NCBI GenBank assembly: GCA_021234155.1
Contig: JAJEKV010000087.1
Location: 1,960,465-2,024,464 of the forward strand
Source of the DNA: Isoetes taiwanensis
Lineage: Eukaryota > Streptophyta > Lycopodiopsida > Isoetales > Isoetaceae
DNA length: 64,000 nt
Direction: 5' to 3'
The translations under genes and the position numbers were made by a program. Below the pieces are notes generated by a model. It was given only the letters and a program-made list of their open reading frames with translations. It did no database searches and was not told the origin of the DNA. Positions 43,101 to 56,400 of this stretch are shown here, in pieces. Position 1 is the stretch's first letter; each line of letters begins with the position of its first letter.

Positions 43101-46100
43101 TATAATTTTAGTCACTCCCTATGGCTTCTTCCCAATCCTTGACGCCAGAGCTCAATCTTGGGGCAAGGCAACTTAAGAATATTCGTAATGTCTCCAACCC
43201 CTTTTTTACGCGGATGCTAATATCCATAAGCTTATCCTATTGACTATATGATCCTAGCTCCTCTATCTTGGTAGAAGCTTAATTCACCCCTTGCCGCCTT
43301 CCCTCGCAAGGTAACGTTCTTCCCGAGTTGCTCGAGACTTCGACCTCCTTGCAGAAGGGTTGTTTCCTCGATGTAGAGGTTGACTTTCTTCATTGAGACT
43401 CTCGGGGTGGTTTTGATGGCGCAGTTGGCCACTTAAAATCTTCTATATCCCCTTCCCAAAAAGCTTGAAGATGGTGCCGTTGAAAAGAAACATCCTCCCG
43501 CTGTTGAATTCTTCATCTTGGTGGTTAAAGGATAGTCTCTATCCACATTGTTGTGGGAACACCTATCCACCTCACCCTCGCCTGTATATTGTGTTGCTGT
43601 AAGAGTGTTGAGAATGTTGGATCGCCTATCCCTTGAATTGCCCAACACTTCTACCCTTGACTGCTGCTACACTATGGGAGTGCGAGGGGATAAGGGAGTA
43701 TTCATGTGCAAAGTCTAGCTTTGTATCAGCTACAAATACTACTAAGGCTATATTAGATTCTCTTGATGCCTCCCTCCCGGAGTGCGCGCACACACGCATT
43801 CCATGGCGCGTCAGAGTGTTCCTCCTAATGCGCGACATGGTGTTGAAGATCTATATCCTCCTATTTGTCGCCACTGCATATAGGTAGACTCCTCGCTGAT
43901 ACATTTGAGTTCTCCAATGTTTGTTGGCTACGTATGCGGCACATTTCTTCACTCAAACTAAGGATGTAACAGACGTTGATACGCCCTCTCTAAGATTCAG
44001 GTCCCTCTTCCTAACACCTTGTTGTTGGGCAAAAGAGTTGTCCCTCCCTTCAACATGTTTGAAGCTATTTGAGGTGCATCTTGAAGTTGTGCGAATCTTT
44101 GGCTAGACTCCCAAGAGTTGTTTCTTCTTAGTTGCCTTCAATCGCTGATCCTCACCGCTGCCGTACAGTTTTATCTCATGAGCTTATTTGAACTCATTCT
44201 TCAAATGCTCACTTAGTCGCTTCTTCATCGAAGCTTGGTATATGTATCTTACTTGTTTGATCCCCTGGCCATACATACGGACGCTGTCGCGCTCTCTATG
44301 GTGCGCTATGTCGCCTTCTTTGTCATGCGTGGTACCTTCCTAAGGATTTTACCGCTTCCTCCAGTTTTTCCGCTGAAGCTTCCTCGGCCGCTTCTAGGGA
44401 GCTTGTGGAAGTGGATCTATGGCGCACTTTTCTCGCTTAGTTTTTTGGCCTTTGTCCCTCTTATATACCTTGAGCCGCCTTCGCGGCTGTGTGAGGCCAG
44501 GCTCTCCCTCCCCATGGCTATGTCAGTTTGGGATGATAGATCCAGAGGCTTCTGATCCTTCTTGAGTTGAAGAAGTTTCCCCAGATCTATTGTTCTTAAT
44601 ATTCCCGCCTTTGTTCTGAACTCTTCTGCCGGCGGTGTTTTATTGCTATCCTTGTCGCTAAGGTGCTCTAATGCTTCTACCTTTTGCTGAGGTCTCCCAC
44701 ATTGGAGAGATAATGCTAAGCACTTCTCTAATTATTGGTAGGAGTACCGATGAAGCCATCACCACGTGAGGCGTTGTTGTTGAATGGCTATTCCCTCAGC
44801 CATGTATATTTAAGCGATTCCACCTAGCACTTGTGTCGTAGAAGTTATCACCATGATCACCACAAGGTGGGATTATGTGGTCGCCGAGATGCCTTCTCGC
44901 TATCTCGATAACCGTTTGGGGCTGGCCGTGAGTCACGCTTCCTAAGATGTTCAGTCAAGCTCTTCTTCTATTTTGAGACTAGCGGTAAGGTCGCTGTTGC
45001 CGCTGCCACGAGGTAGAGTTGGCTCTCGAAGATGTCCTGATGCAAAACCTAGATGATGAATCACTCAAGATCTTGGACATGACCCGGCAGGTTGTTCCTT
45101 GCTGATATTGTGTTGACGAAATGGCTTCACTTTAGCACCTCCGGCGTTTGAGTCGGCTTTTTGGGCTCTTTGTCGCTTTCTCCTCCTACTCTGCACTTCT
45201 TCCATTCAAAAATTTGATCTTGGGCTATAATTGTGCTTCTTTGCTTCATCCTTTTGGCGCCGGCGATGGAGTTTCCATCTAGCTACGCTAAACTCATAAA
45301 ATATGACTCTGCAAACCTTCATGTTTCTGCCACTCATATGTGTGGCACCCTCGAGATATAATAATAGACACATTTACATTGGGATTTAATTCATCCTTTA
45401 AATTCAAATATATATAATTCTTAGGTTCTCATCCACCCCATCTCTCGCTTTGATTCCTCTGGCTATATATATATCTTGTTCTCGTTGACTCAGGTTCCTT
45501 GGAATTGTCGCTACTATAGTTGAGTGGTGTTCATAAGTCCGATTTGAGCTCACATCCGAAGTTGCAAAGAATGTTTCCATGTGCCCCCTTTGAATCAATT
45601 TATTCCTGCATTTCAATGTATTACCTAGCGCGCAGGGTGTGGTGATTGCCCTGCTGGCCGCATGAGGTGTGTACTTGCAAGGTCGGCGATGTGCCTGCCG
45701 CGTTGATCAGCGTAGGGATCACCCCATTGATGCAGCGCCAGCCTTGCATGCATTCTACCTCGGTGAAGGTGACTAGCGGTGTACACGGTTCTTCCTGTGA
45801 GACTGGCAGCCGCGGATCTTGTTGCTTGGGCTTTCTTCGAGATATTCCCATGTCCTGAAGTGTGGCCATCTCTATTGCACATATCACCGGTCGCGATTTG
45901 AATGATCTATCAAGCATCGGGTGGGTTCCTCCAGACCTTGAGAGTCCAAAATTAATTCTAACTACTGATTGAAGCAATCAAGTCATCCTTCCTTTGGATT
46001 TCCACGACCGAATCAACTCTTGCTCGTTTGAACGAATATTCTTCTTCTTCTGATCTCGGTTCTGCATTGGCATAGGCCTGAGATGTACCTCCCTTTGATG

Positions 46101-46560
46101 TGTGTGTCTCCTCCATCACATGATCTCCCTTTCGGAACCGCTGGAAGTCGCGGGAAAGTTTTCCCACCGGGTACTAGGAGCATCGGGCTCTTCTCCATCC
46201 CGGCCTACTCTTGATGCTTGGTAGCTGTCTAGCTTGGCTTTTCGTTCCTTTGCTGACGCTAAGCATCCTCTTGAGTCGCTAGGCTCTAAAGATCGTGGTG
46301 GCTCCTCCAGCTTGGCGCGCTCTGTATGTCACTATGATTCCTTTCTCGACCGAGATTGTGCTCTTGGCCTTAGCTCGCCATGCTACGTAGGCATCGCATG
46401 CTCCACTATATATCATCCTCCTCTTTTTGTTCCCAGTTCAGACACCGGCCGGGACTTCAATGTCTTCAAGATGTTGTGCTCTTCTCTTCTCGCGGACTTT
46501 AACCTCGCATCTAATGACACACGCCATCTATCCTAGAGTTTAGGCTTCCGTAAACGTCAA
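43101..46560. other. GC-richer interval, many short ORFs, no family recognised
   Basis: Composition changes sharply from the AT-rich flanks. Minus-strand frames are the more protein-like: 43432-43244, 43648-43433, 43838-43626, 45977-45621 and 46167-45958 (the last with RSEEEEYSFKRARVDSVVE). They could be fragments of one decayed polyprotein such as a gypsy gag, but no diagnostic motif (zinc knuckle, protease DTG, RT) was found. Plus-strand frames at 43921-44106 and 44235-44555 look random. Confidence 0.3.
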
Positions 46561-46876
46561 GCGTTGAAAGGCTCACCTACCACATTCTTCGGCCTAGGTC
46601 CATATACTGTAGAAAAGGACTAAGGAAACAACTGATGTAAAAACGGACTTGTAAGGTCCTAATGGGGGTGTGCTTCTATAGACAAACTCTATTTTTCTCA
46701 GATTTTGCTTGAGTATGGATCGTTTTGTGGTAGGTACCACATTTTTGGGTTTTCAATTTTCAGTGTGTTCTAGATATCTAAGGGTTCAACGCTAAATGTA
46801 AATTTCATGCTACATTGACAAAGTCTAGCAAAAGTTATAGAAGTTTTAAAGGAGATAATGCCAAAAATATCACTGC

Positions 46877-47361
46877 AGCCTGGGCCTGATCTAAAATTTA
46901 GGGTGATGCTCAAGTGCATACCATGAGTAGGTCTATTTTGTAAAACTTATCTAAACAAAGATGAACTAAGGGTCAAAACACATGATGGTCTCACCTAGAT
47001 ATGCAAGAGATTGACCCCTATTTGCCTAGTTTGGTGATGGTTAGGACCCCTTTCGAAAGCATTTACCATGGTGGTGTACTGGGCTTGACTCTAAATTTTA
47101 CGCCGAGGTCATGCGATACCATGAGTGTAATTTTACATTTTTTTGACTACAAAATTATTTAAACCTTTTAGACATATTCCTAGGGGTGTGATATGCTACA
47201 ATTCTAGCTCTAACCTTACCTAGAATTCGATTCTAACTTGGTTAGGCCGGGTTCAAATTCTTCCGGGTTTGAAATTGATTATGGTTGCCATTCATGGTGT
47301 GCGCCTGGGCTCAACCTAAAATTTAGGTTGATGCTTTTACATACCATGAGCAAATTTATAC
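46877..47361. repeat. Three diverged repeats spaced about 205-215 bp
   Basis: CCTGGGC(C/T)TGA...CTAAAATTTA followed by GATGCT and ATACCATGAG recurs at about 46880, 47080 and 47300. It is too diverged for a recent tandem array. Confidence 0.55.
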
Positions 47362-47429
47362 TTAGATCAAGATTTTAGTTTACTTGGTTTTCAATTTTCT
47401 TAATCAAGTACTAAGGCTTAGCATATACC

Positions 47430-48835
47430 ACCTCATCCCCCATAAATTTTCCATGCCGACAAAGGCCTCCACGACATCAGAATCTTGACGAAGTTCCAAG
47501 TGGGAAGAATGAAGGGGTCATTTACCCGCCTCCGTACCTACCACGGTGAGCATATGTGGGTACAAATACATCACATCACATGACTATCACGGCGATGGCT
47601 CACCTTCACATATCTCTGCAGATAGACAAAGATCGCACAAGTGTGGAGATCCTACCCAAGGCTCAGACTTATGAATTATCGACGCTTTGGGTCTCAAGAA
47701 GTCATCGGTATTGCATTCATGGTAAATGGATTTGGTCGGGGTATAAGAACAATTAAGGCTTAGGTAGTTCACTCCATTCCGCTCTCCCGCACACTTTGCG
47801 TAGTGTGGCTGGTGTCTGGGACTTGACTGCCGGATGCATAGCCGAGGGGCTCCGGGTTGCATCTCCCCAGTTCGGATGGGGTGAAATGCTCCTTAACTGC
47901 AGCTGGCATGCCGCTCAAGGGACGAAGCACTGCCACTACCCCAAGAGTGTTTAACCTATGCAGCTCCGCACGCGCGGGTAGAGCATAGGGTCTAGTGCAA
48001 TCGTAGTTCTCGTGAGTAGGCTTTTTGCATTTCACGTAGGGATGTGATTGCGAGCTGCCAGATATGCACCTCTCTGGTTTCGGGCCTGTCCCTCCACCCA
48101 CAACCAAGTTTGGTTCTTGTAATACGTATTTTAATTTAATAGTGCATGGTAAAGAGGGCTAGCTAGGAGCATCAAACTATCGGGCTTTGCTACCTCTACC
48201 CCTTCCCAATACAATGATTCCACGTAGATCATCATCACATACATATCATGAAGAACTAAATAATAAGATTTTAATTAGGTTCTTAGTTATGGCTTTGATA
48301 TCTAGAGGTCTAGGATACGCAGGCAATTCAGGCTAAAACCTACTCTATGCGTCCTGGGAGGCGATTAGACTATTGAATTGGCAAAATACCCCATCCCCGC
48401 CGCTGTTCCCTTCAAGCCCAACGCATCCATGCCGCAGAACCGCTGAAGATGAAACTAGAAAGGGAAGTTGATGTAGAAATACCGCCGCATGCATCGAGTT
48501 CAGATTGGCTCTTGGCAAGCAAAACGGAGCCTAGAGGGGGCTGTGGATGAAAATGGAAAGTTAGGGTTTTGCCTTATATAGACTATAAGTTAGGCTAGGT
48601 TTCCATTAACCCTGGAGCATGCTGATAAATGGGTGTACCCACTTGTCTATATTAAATAAGTACAAAGTGTACACATGAATAAATGTGTGACAATAATCGC
48701 TAAAGTTGCCCCCAGGGTGCTACTTGCTTAGTTGATATTACTACGCATACATCAACTGCGATGGCAGGTAATGCTATATGATATGTAAAGACAAAGATAC
48801 GCCGTGGGACCGTGATAACAGGCCGGAATGTCACA
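47430..48835 (-). repeat. gypsy-family LTR, inverted copy
   Basis: In minus sense it starts TGTGACATTCC at 48835 and follows the LTR of 37156-38702: AAGCAAGTAGCACCCT, ACATTTATTCATGTGTACAC, TAGTCTATATAAGGC and onward to GGGGGATGA near 47440. The last 50 bp or so are not recognisable. No internal gypsy sequence is attached, so it may be a solo LTR. Its start abuts copia gag. Confidence 0.75.
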
Positions 48836-48849
48836 TCCCTCGCATTGAT

Positions 48850-49470
48850 GCTGGAAAATGAGCTAAGAAGACCTAAGTTCCATGAAAATGATGATGTCAA
48901 TGAGTTTTGCAAAACTTGACAATGTGATTGCAGACTTGAAGGAGCAGAGGGCTCACACTCAGCAAATGCTAGGTGTTCTAGCCACATGTTCAGAGCTTCG
49001 CCTCGGTTTAGGTAACATCTCTATGTGTAACTATTGCCAAAACGGTTGCCAATAGCGTAAAGAATGTCAAAAACGTAATTAGAGCAAAACAAAGTACTTG
49101 GAGAAAATGATGTTGCTCGATACTTTTTGTTAAACTAAAGGGATAACAACAAAAGCAAAACAAGAAGCTCGCCATGAGGAAGGATTGACCATGTTTTAAT
49201 TGCATGGACATCCTCGGTACTGATTTCGTCCCAATGTCTCAAGAGAAATAACATGTTATCATCGCGTGGAGGAAGAGGGCAAATTGCTTCATCATGCGTT
49301 CAACTCCCAAGAAGAATACAAGTGCAAGGGAAGGGGCAGAGGTATGATGGTCCGCTTTAGAGGCAGGGAAGTAGAGAATCGAAAAGTTAACTGCGCTTCG
49401 TTGTAGCCTAAGAAGTGAGCCCTCGAAGAAGATATAGTCCGTAAGAAAAATGAAGAGGTAAGTAAATCCT
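48850..49470 (+). pseudogene. copia gag, 3' half
   Basis: The plus strand gives LRRPKFHENDDVNEF, then LDNVIADLKEQRAH and QQMLGVLATCSEL. This is the gag (UBN2) region that should follow the half at 26640-26984. About 20-25 codons are missing at the join. A basic Gly/Arg stretch (about 49325-49370) and a degraded Cys/Lys-rich knuckle (about 49390-49460) follow, as before the protease in copia. Several frameshifts and stops are present. Confidence 0.65.
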
Positions 49471-49937
49471 TTATTTGCATATTTCACGACGTAATTGATG
49501 ATGACATGTTAATTATAGATAAGTGATTTAAAAATCGAGCAATAATATGTCCTTCTAAACACTTGAAAGACTCCTGAATGAAGCAAAGGTGATCATATTC
49601 AAGTAGGAAATGGGATGGTATGAAAATTGAAGATGTTGGAGTATTAGAATTATTTGACTTAGATGGAAAGATTGTAAACCTTAAAATGTTCTTTGTTCCC
49701 ATGACTAAAGAAATCTTATATCAATTTCCCAGGATTATGGATTCAAGCTAGTTGTATTTTGAACAAATTTGAATAAGATTTAAGAAGGGTTGGCAATTTA
49801 TTTTGGATTAAATCCTAAATGTATATATATAAAGATAAATTTGTCCAATTGCTGTAAATATACACACATGGCATGAAAAAGGTTTGGACATGGTATGAAG
49901 CCAATTGAAAACATGATTAAGAAAAATTGGATAAAGT

Positions 49938-50680
49938 GTGGAAATAAAGAATACACACAAGGAGGCATGTGGGTTAAGGGATGGCATGTTAGGGAAAACA
50001 CAAAGAAGTTGCACTTCCTTTTCTAAGGCCAAGAAAAGAGAGCAAAGGCCCCACTGTAATTGTCTCACACAGATCTATGTGGTCCACCTAATGTTACTGA
50101 TTACCGGCAAAAAATATTTCATAACCTTTTGTATTGATGATTTTAGCGTAAACACGTGTTTATTATCAAGGAGTAGAACATCTCGGCTTTGAAGCTTTCA
50201 AAAGATATGCCGCGTAAACTGAGTGCTCTTAATCGGGAGAAACATCAAGTGTGTTCGGATCCTATTGTGGAGGTGAGTACATGACCTCTAAGTTCATAAA
50301 AGTTTAGGACATTGAAAAGGAATGTACTACACACCCCAGCAAAATGGTAGCCAGCCGAGAGAAAAAACAAAAGAACTCTTGCACATGCGCTAGGGGTCCA
50401 TGCTTTTAAACACAAGTGATTACCTACTCTTATAAAGAGGGTCATGGAAGATCGGCAGCCTATCCAAAATGGTTTTGCGCACAAGAATATTAATGAATAT
50501 TGTCCAGAGGGAATCGCGGGTCCGAAATATTTCCCGACCAGAAAGATATAGAGCCTATGGATGCTTTTAACTATGCATGTGCCAAGGAATGAAGATCTAA
50601 ACTTGATGACGATCCGATATCTAGTGACTTGAGAACCTGCTATAGGAGTGTAAATAATCCAAAGAAATAAGAAAATAATT
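49938..50680 (+). pseudogene. copia integrase, broken
   Basis: The plus strand reads QIYVVHLMLL, then GKKYFITFCIDDFSVNTC (about 50070-50160), which matches the KYFxxFIDDFSRxTW start of the copia integrase core. Further on CGGEYMTSKFI (about 50265-50300) replaces NGGEYxSxxF, and a CTTHPxK...ERKN stretch (about 50320-50370) replaces the TPQQNGVAERKN block. YAHVPRNEDLNLM-like sequence near 50570-50610 matches the linker after the core. Frames change several times. The gene acts to insert element cDNA; this copy is non-functional. Confidence 0.8.
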
Positions 50681-51179
50681 ATAAGCGGTGAGATATAACA
50701 TTTGCTGGAAAGTAGGTTATATACTACAAATGAAAAATACCGAGGAGTTTGAAAATCCTGATCGGCGGAACAAAGGAAATTGATCATGATACAAAAAAGA
50801 ATATGACACTCAAGGAGAATGACCTAGATGATGAAAATCAATAGCCAGACCACAAAACCATGATCAAAAAGAAAGGGGAAAATAGAAAAAGACTACACCT
50901 CAAGGAGAGACTAAAAGAAGGGAGAATGTGAAGAGGAAAAACTTAAGGAAGGAGTTCATTGATCACAAAAGCTTATGGTCACTGTGATGGCAAAAAGTGT
51001 CGTATCACACAAAGGGAGTAAATGTTGAACAAGCATTTGTTCTTGAGACCTGATGTAAAAATTGTGAGTAGAACTTTGATGATGCAATCAAAGATTTAGA
51101 AAGTGACAATGGAGACAAGCAATGAATGATGAAATTGATTCATTTAATAGGACAGAAACTTACCAGAAAGACCAAAAGA

Positions 51180-51660
51180 TAAAAATGTAGGGAAACAAAT
51201 GGGTATACAGTTTTAAAATACATGGTAATCCTGCCACACAAAGCACTTTGTAGCTCAGGATTCACTCAAAGAAAAAGCGCAGCTTGAGTATGATGAAACC
51301 TATTCACTGCTAGAAAATGAACAAAGAGGCAATGATATGGACTATTGCTACACTTGATTATGAATTGCATCACATGGATGTGAACACGCCTTTTTTTAAT
51401 GCAAAGCTAGAGGGAGGAAATACATGGAACCAATTGCATAGAACAAGGTAAAAATAAAGTATGGAGATTAAACAATAGTGTATGGCTTAAAGCAATCACC
51501 TAGGAATGGTATATAAATGCATGGATTCATTCTAATGGTCAAGGATTCAGTAAAAACTAGACAATGATGGTAATGTCTATTTGTTTGAAGAAAAGGGATG
51601 ATTATTGTATAAATAGGTTTACATGTTGATTGTATAATGGCCGGAAGAACTTAACACTAT
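51180..51660 (+). pseudogene. copia reverse transcriptase, broken
   Basis: NKWVYSFK (about 51196) begins the copia RT. It is followed by VAQ-like sequence and LEYDETYSLLEN (about 51280-51315). ATLDYELHHMDVNTPFFNAK (about 51340-51405) matches the ...MDVKTAFLNG block with the first catalytic Asp. GLKQSPRN (about 51487-51510) matches GLKQSPRxW. The YVDD box appears as LHVDCIMAG near 51619-51645, so the second catalytic Asp is lost. Stops are frequent. Confidence 0.82.
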
Positions 51661-52079
51661 TTTAAATAAATGCAAGCATCACTCAAGAAAAGGTTTATGA
51701 TGACAGCATCTTGAACTCCAAGAAATTTCTAAGTGGATTGAAGTGGGATTCGTGACAAAATAGAAGAATAAACTGTCACAGTAGAAGATACATAGAACAA
51801 AGGTTGTGTACCAATATGGAAGATGGCAATATAGTGCTCTAATCTTAACAAAGTTAAGCAAGATATCAAGGAAGATGTGTCCACGCAATGTGAAGAAAAA
51901 GGATATGGAAAATCCCATAATACCCTTGATGCTTATTATACACAAATAAATACTGCATCTATCAACTATATATTATAATGTTCTGCTGCATATAATCATA
52001 ATCCAGAGACAACAATCGGCTTAAAAGAAAGAAAAGTGATGAGATATCCGGCGAACAAAGAATGCTGGTATTGAATATT

Positions 52080-52290
52080 CTACCTGATATACTTGAACTT
52101 AGTAGGATACCGCGGATGATTGCGTGGGGATCCGTGATGAGGTCCACACTAAATACTTGCTTATGTTGAGACGCCCAATAAGTTGGAGAATAAAGTACCA
52201 CAGTTTTACTCCATGTTGAAGCAAAGTATGCATCATCACCATTGGCGCTAAGGAAATTGTGTGGACTAGAAGAAAGATCTAATTGGGAAT
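52080..52290 (+). pseudogene. copia RNase H end region
   Basis: Plus-strand RRPISWRIKYHSFTP (about 52165-52210) and the following SKVCII match the SWxSKKQxTVxxSSxEAEY block of copia RNase H. The Glu/Glu centre is degraded. RNase H removes RNA template during cDNA synthesis. The 3' LTR follows after about 350 bp. Confidence 0.65.
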
Positions 52291-52627
52291 AAAAGCAAGG
52301 CAAACAATACTTATAGTGACAGCCAGAGTTGTATCTCATGGCTAAAAATCCTCAAGTGCATGAGAGAACAAAACACATTGAAATGAAGATGCATTTTATC
52401 AGTGATGGTTAACAAAAATATTATTCAACTAGAACATATAAAACCGAGAACAACTCAAGTGATATTTCACAAAGGTCTGAGCAGCAATGATTCAATACTG
52501 ACCGAAGAATAACTTGGTGTAGAAAGTTGCAGAGAAACTTTGAAATGATTTTACAGCTAGACTTAAGCAAAGAATTGTGGTAGACAACCGTGAAGTGAAC
52601 AGAGCCAATAATCACATTAATATTATG

Positions 52628-52643
52628 AGAGGTGAAAGTGGGA
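52628..52643 (+). promoter_or_regulatory. copia polypurine tract
   Basis: GAGGTGAAAGTGGGA immediately precedes the 3' LTR start, the expected place for the plus-strand primer. Confidence 0.7.
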
Positions 52644-53232
52644 CGTTAGAAAAGCATATTTTCTGGGTTCAATTTCTATATAATAGAAGAAAATCACGTG
52701 TATGTTTGATAAGATCAAAGAAGTTCTCTAGACATATTGGCATATTTAAGTGATAGACGATTATACAACTTGAGGCAGAGATCGCCAGTTCTCTAGACAT
52801 ATTGCTTGAAGTGATAGGCGACATACAACTTGAGTAGAGTTAAATATTACAAGGATCATTGAGCTAGGGGAAGAGAGAATTAAATGAAGGCCGGCCCCTA
52901 TAGAAACCATAGGGTTATAAAGGTTGATTTTTCTAATGGTTGAACCATTGTGATGTTGAATTGTCAACAGGTTTGATCGCGTGAATCAAGACCTCACAAA
53001 TGGAACGTAATACCGAGTGATAAAATTTGGATCATATGAAAGGGGCAACACCGCCACTGCTGCGTGAACGGATCGTAGTTCCAAGACCCGATCCATGCGT
53101 AAATAAATCAAGATGAATATTAGAATAATCGCGGAGATTTGTGAATTGTGTCGCGGCTTAGAGGTAATTAAAGTTTGTTCGATATGCTTCATTGTGTTCA
53201 CATTGTTCGCTATAATAAAACCTTCGAAGGTC
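52644..53232 (+). repeat. copia 3' LTR, left part
   Basis: It begins CGTTAGAAAAGCATATTTTC (TG changed to CG) and follows the 5' LTR, including the 65-bp duplication, without the 62-bp retro-insertion. It breaks off at AACCTTCGAAGGTC, where LINE E enters. Confidence 0.9.
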
Positions 53233-53499
53233 CTTTTTTTTACGCCGATATGTATATTAATTATAAGTTATACAACAGTACTTTTTACGTGGAAGTATAT
53301 AACCCTATTAGGTAAATAAGCAGGATAGATGATAATAACTTTGGGGAACACAGACAGGATGACAAATGTCCGATATGACATATATGCCTACCTAGAAGTA
53401 TGATCTGAGGTTACTGTCGAGCCGCTTCCTCACTTCTAACCATGACCGGTGAGGGTACGTAATTATTACATAGACATAGCTTTGCTATATTGAACGGGC

Positions 53500-56400
53500 T
53501 TTTGCGTGTCCTTAGCTTCAGCAGAGCAAGCCTCTTCTTGCATCGGGATTCTCGTCACATCATCACTGTACTGCAAACATGGCTCTCTCATGGCTGTACA
53601 AATCGAGGTCCGACTTTGATCCATCACCGCTACAACCACCCGTCGATCTTCTTCCATTTAAGCTTACCAGACCAAAGACAAAAACAATACCCTAAAAATC
53701 AACAAGATAGCTAGAACCGCAATGCTTTATGCAACGGCGATCCATTTAATATCATATTCTATTTGCTTGATGACAGCCTTTCCGGTGGGTAATATCACAA
53801 TTAAAATGAAATTGTTCGCCTTCCAAATTCTCCACATAAGAATATACGCCTACTAATAAGGTAATTTGGCATAAAGTCCACCGAGTCCATGGAGATAAGG
53901 TCATAACCAAACAGAAAGAGGCAAGTTCGAGAGAACCTCTCAAGTACAAGACCGGAAGAGATGCTCCTCACCCTCCCTAAGTGGCTTGTATTATCTAGGA
54001 CAAACATCCAATCCTATATGGAGCCTCAGGTTCTTTTGTAGTTATTGCCAAAGCTTGTGCCAAAGCCGCCAGTAAAGATTTCCACCTTTGGGGATGGGGC
54101 TGCGACCATAAGAATTTCAAGCTTCTAATACTTCTTCCCAATCCGCCATTTGGTGTGTGGATAGAAATCTTCCCGTTCCTCATCGCGAGAAGCGCATTTA
54201 ACAAGGAAATCTCCGCAGATGCTATGGTGCCAAATATCTTCGTACTACCGCCTCTTTATCAATGTCACGACATATATTATACACAAGATTGTGATTTTCA
54301 TCTTTCATCACCAAAGACCGACTGGCGGGATAACGTCATCGAATGTACCGATATGATGTAGCCCCTTACTATTCCAAAGCTTGCCTCTCAGTGAAGTGGC
54401 ATGCTAAACATAGTGAAGCTATTATAAGTGTGCTGTGATTCAAAAGATCAGCTAAGTCCATGATAGCCCTTCCTTCCCAAGCACATACTCTTAACCATTC
54501 CGTGCTCCTGATCCATTTTTGATTAAACCCGGATGGAATTAGGGGAAATAGATAGCATGTAGTTTAGCCAAGTTTCCTCCATCCGTATAGAGAGGCACCT
54601 CCTGCCTTTGATAATGTCCGACAATTACGTAAACTGATGGTTAATTTATTATAAGTTTCTAAAGTATTTATCGCTAGGGCCACTCCTCGCTAATATTGAT
54701 ACCCTGCACTCTATATATTCTTACTTTTACAAAGATTCTCCATTTGTTATAGGGGTCCAAAGACTTCACCCCAGAGGGAAATAAATTCCACTATACTTTG
54801 AACCTTGGTCAACCTCTTCTAGGGCAAGGATAAATGTAGAGGATTGATAAACATGAGATGAGGAAATAACAAAATTAGCAATAATAGCCCTTACCTTGGA
54901 GATATATTTGGAATTTGCCATCCACCTTTTTCCGGAATTTTTCATAATATCCCACTAAATATCCAGAGGGACTTCCCTTTAAGAACTAAGGGAATTCTAA
55001 AATTTTCAAGAACCGTAGGAGGATATACTGAAGCCCATATGAATACCGCTTCCTTTACTCCCTCACATCTCCGTCACCACTTTAGATTTAATCTGATTGA
55101 TCTAACTGGCATGGCCCCAAATTCTCCGTAATTGTTTGAGTGTTGGATAGAGACTGCTTATCCATTGAAACTGAAGAAACGGTCATCCAAGTAAAATGAC
55201 CATTCAAGATTTGATCCATTTCCCCCATTATTCGGAGAGTGAGACCTTGATCATGTTGTTCTTTTGGCCTTCTAGCTTGCTATGAAGGGCGAGGCTAAAG
55301 GGCAGCCTTTGCTTAACACCCCTTTATAGGGGAAGAAGGGGCTACATTCTCCATTGATTAAAACTCAAGATCTAGAATTTGAAAGAATAGCTTAAAAGGA
55401 GAATTACCTCTACTGGCAAAAAGCCAAGAGCATTACAGCATTTGAATAGGAAATTCCAACTCACCGTCAAGGCCTTTTGTGATGTCGGGGAGCTTAATGA
55501 GGGCTATATCTGTTGGAATCTTAGCCCAGCTTTAGCCCAGAACTGCTACCACGCTATCGAATAACCTGTGTTCTTTTCAAATAAGTACTGAGAGGTGCTA
55601 ATGATTCTTTTCTAGAATGTAGCTTTCTCGGGCGTATGGCACCAGATAATCTTTGTAGATGACATTGTTAGTGAAATAGGTCTATAATCCGAGAGGGTAG
55701 CAGTATCCTACCTTAGAATGAGCGCGATAGACCGGTATTAATCCTCGTGATCCAAACATCTCCCCTCAATCATTAGCCAATTTGGTAAAACATTCTCCCC
55801 AAATGAATACTCCTACCGGGAGATTCGCCACACGTGTGCTGTATTTTACCTTTCCACCATATCCATTGCTATCTTTATAAAGCTCCTCATTGAGAAAGGC
55901 TTGGCACAATACTTATGCTATCTTCAATACTTACCTTGCTTGAGTGTTGATGAAATCGTCCATGATGGCATGGGAGCTATCCCCGACAGCACCCATGATG
56001 CCGGTAAGATGGGTAGCTGCAGTTAGCTTGATTCGTCCTCATCCGGAGATCTCTTCGCCCCCACTTTTTAATTTTCAAAAATATGGTTCTTTCATTCTCG
56101 CCTTTTAGCTGTAAGCAAAGAAGAATTTGGAGCTACATCTTTCATCATCTTGCTGATTCCTTAAAGTTACAGTTCCATCCTCACAATCTTGGATCTCTTC
56201 TTTCTCTCGACAAGGTTTCTAATGTCATTCTTCTCCCCTACCGAGGCGCTTGGGAAGCTTATCCCTCAAATTCAAGGAAGGGATAGCTTATATTGTAGTG
56301 GATTGTTTTACCCCCGCCTTTTGTCATTTCTTGATTGCTCTAGCCACTGGATCCACTCAAGACATCCATCCCCAGATTTTCCAATTGGTTTGGGGAATTT

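Noticed and set aside
50245-50787. 180-codon minus-strand ORF
   Set aside because: It is antisense to copia integrase, which has several matching blocks on plus; the composition is that of a shadow frame.
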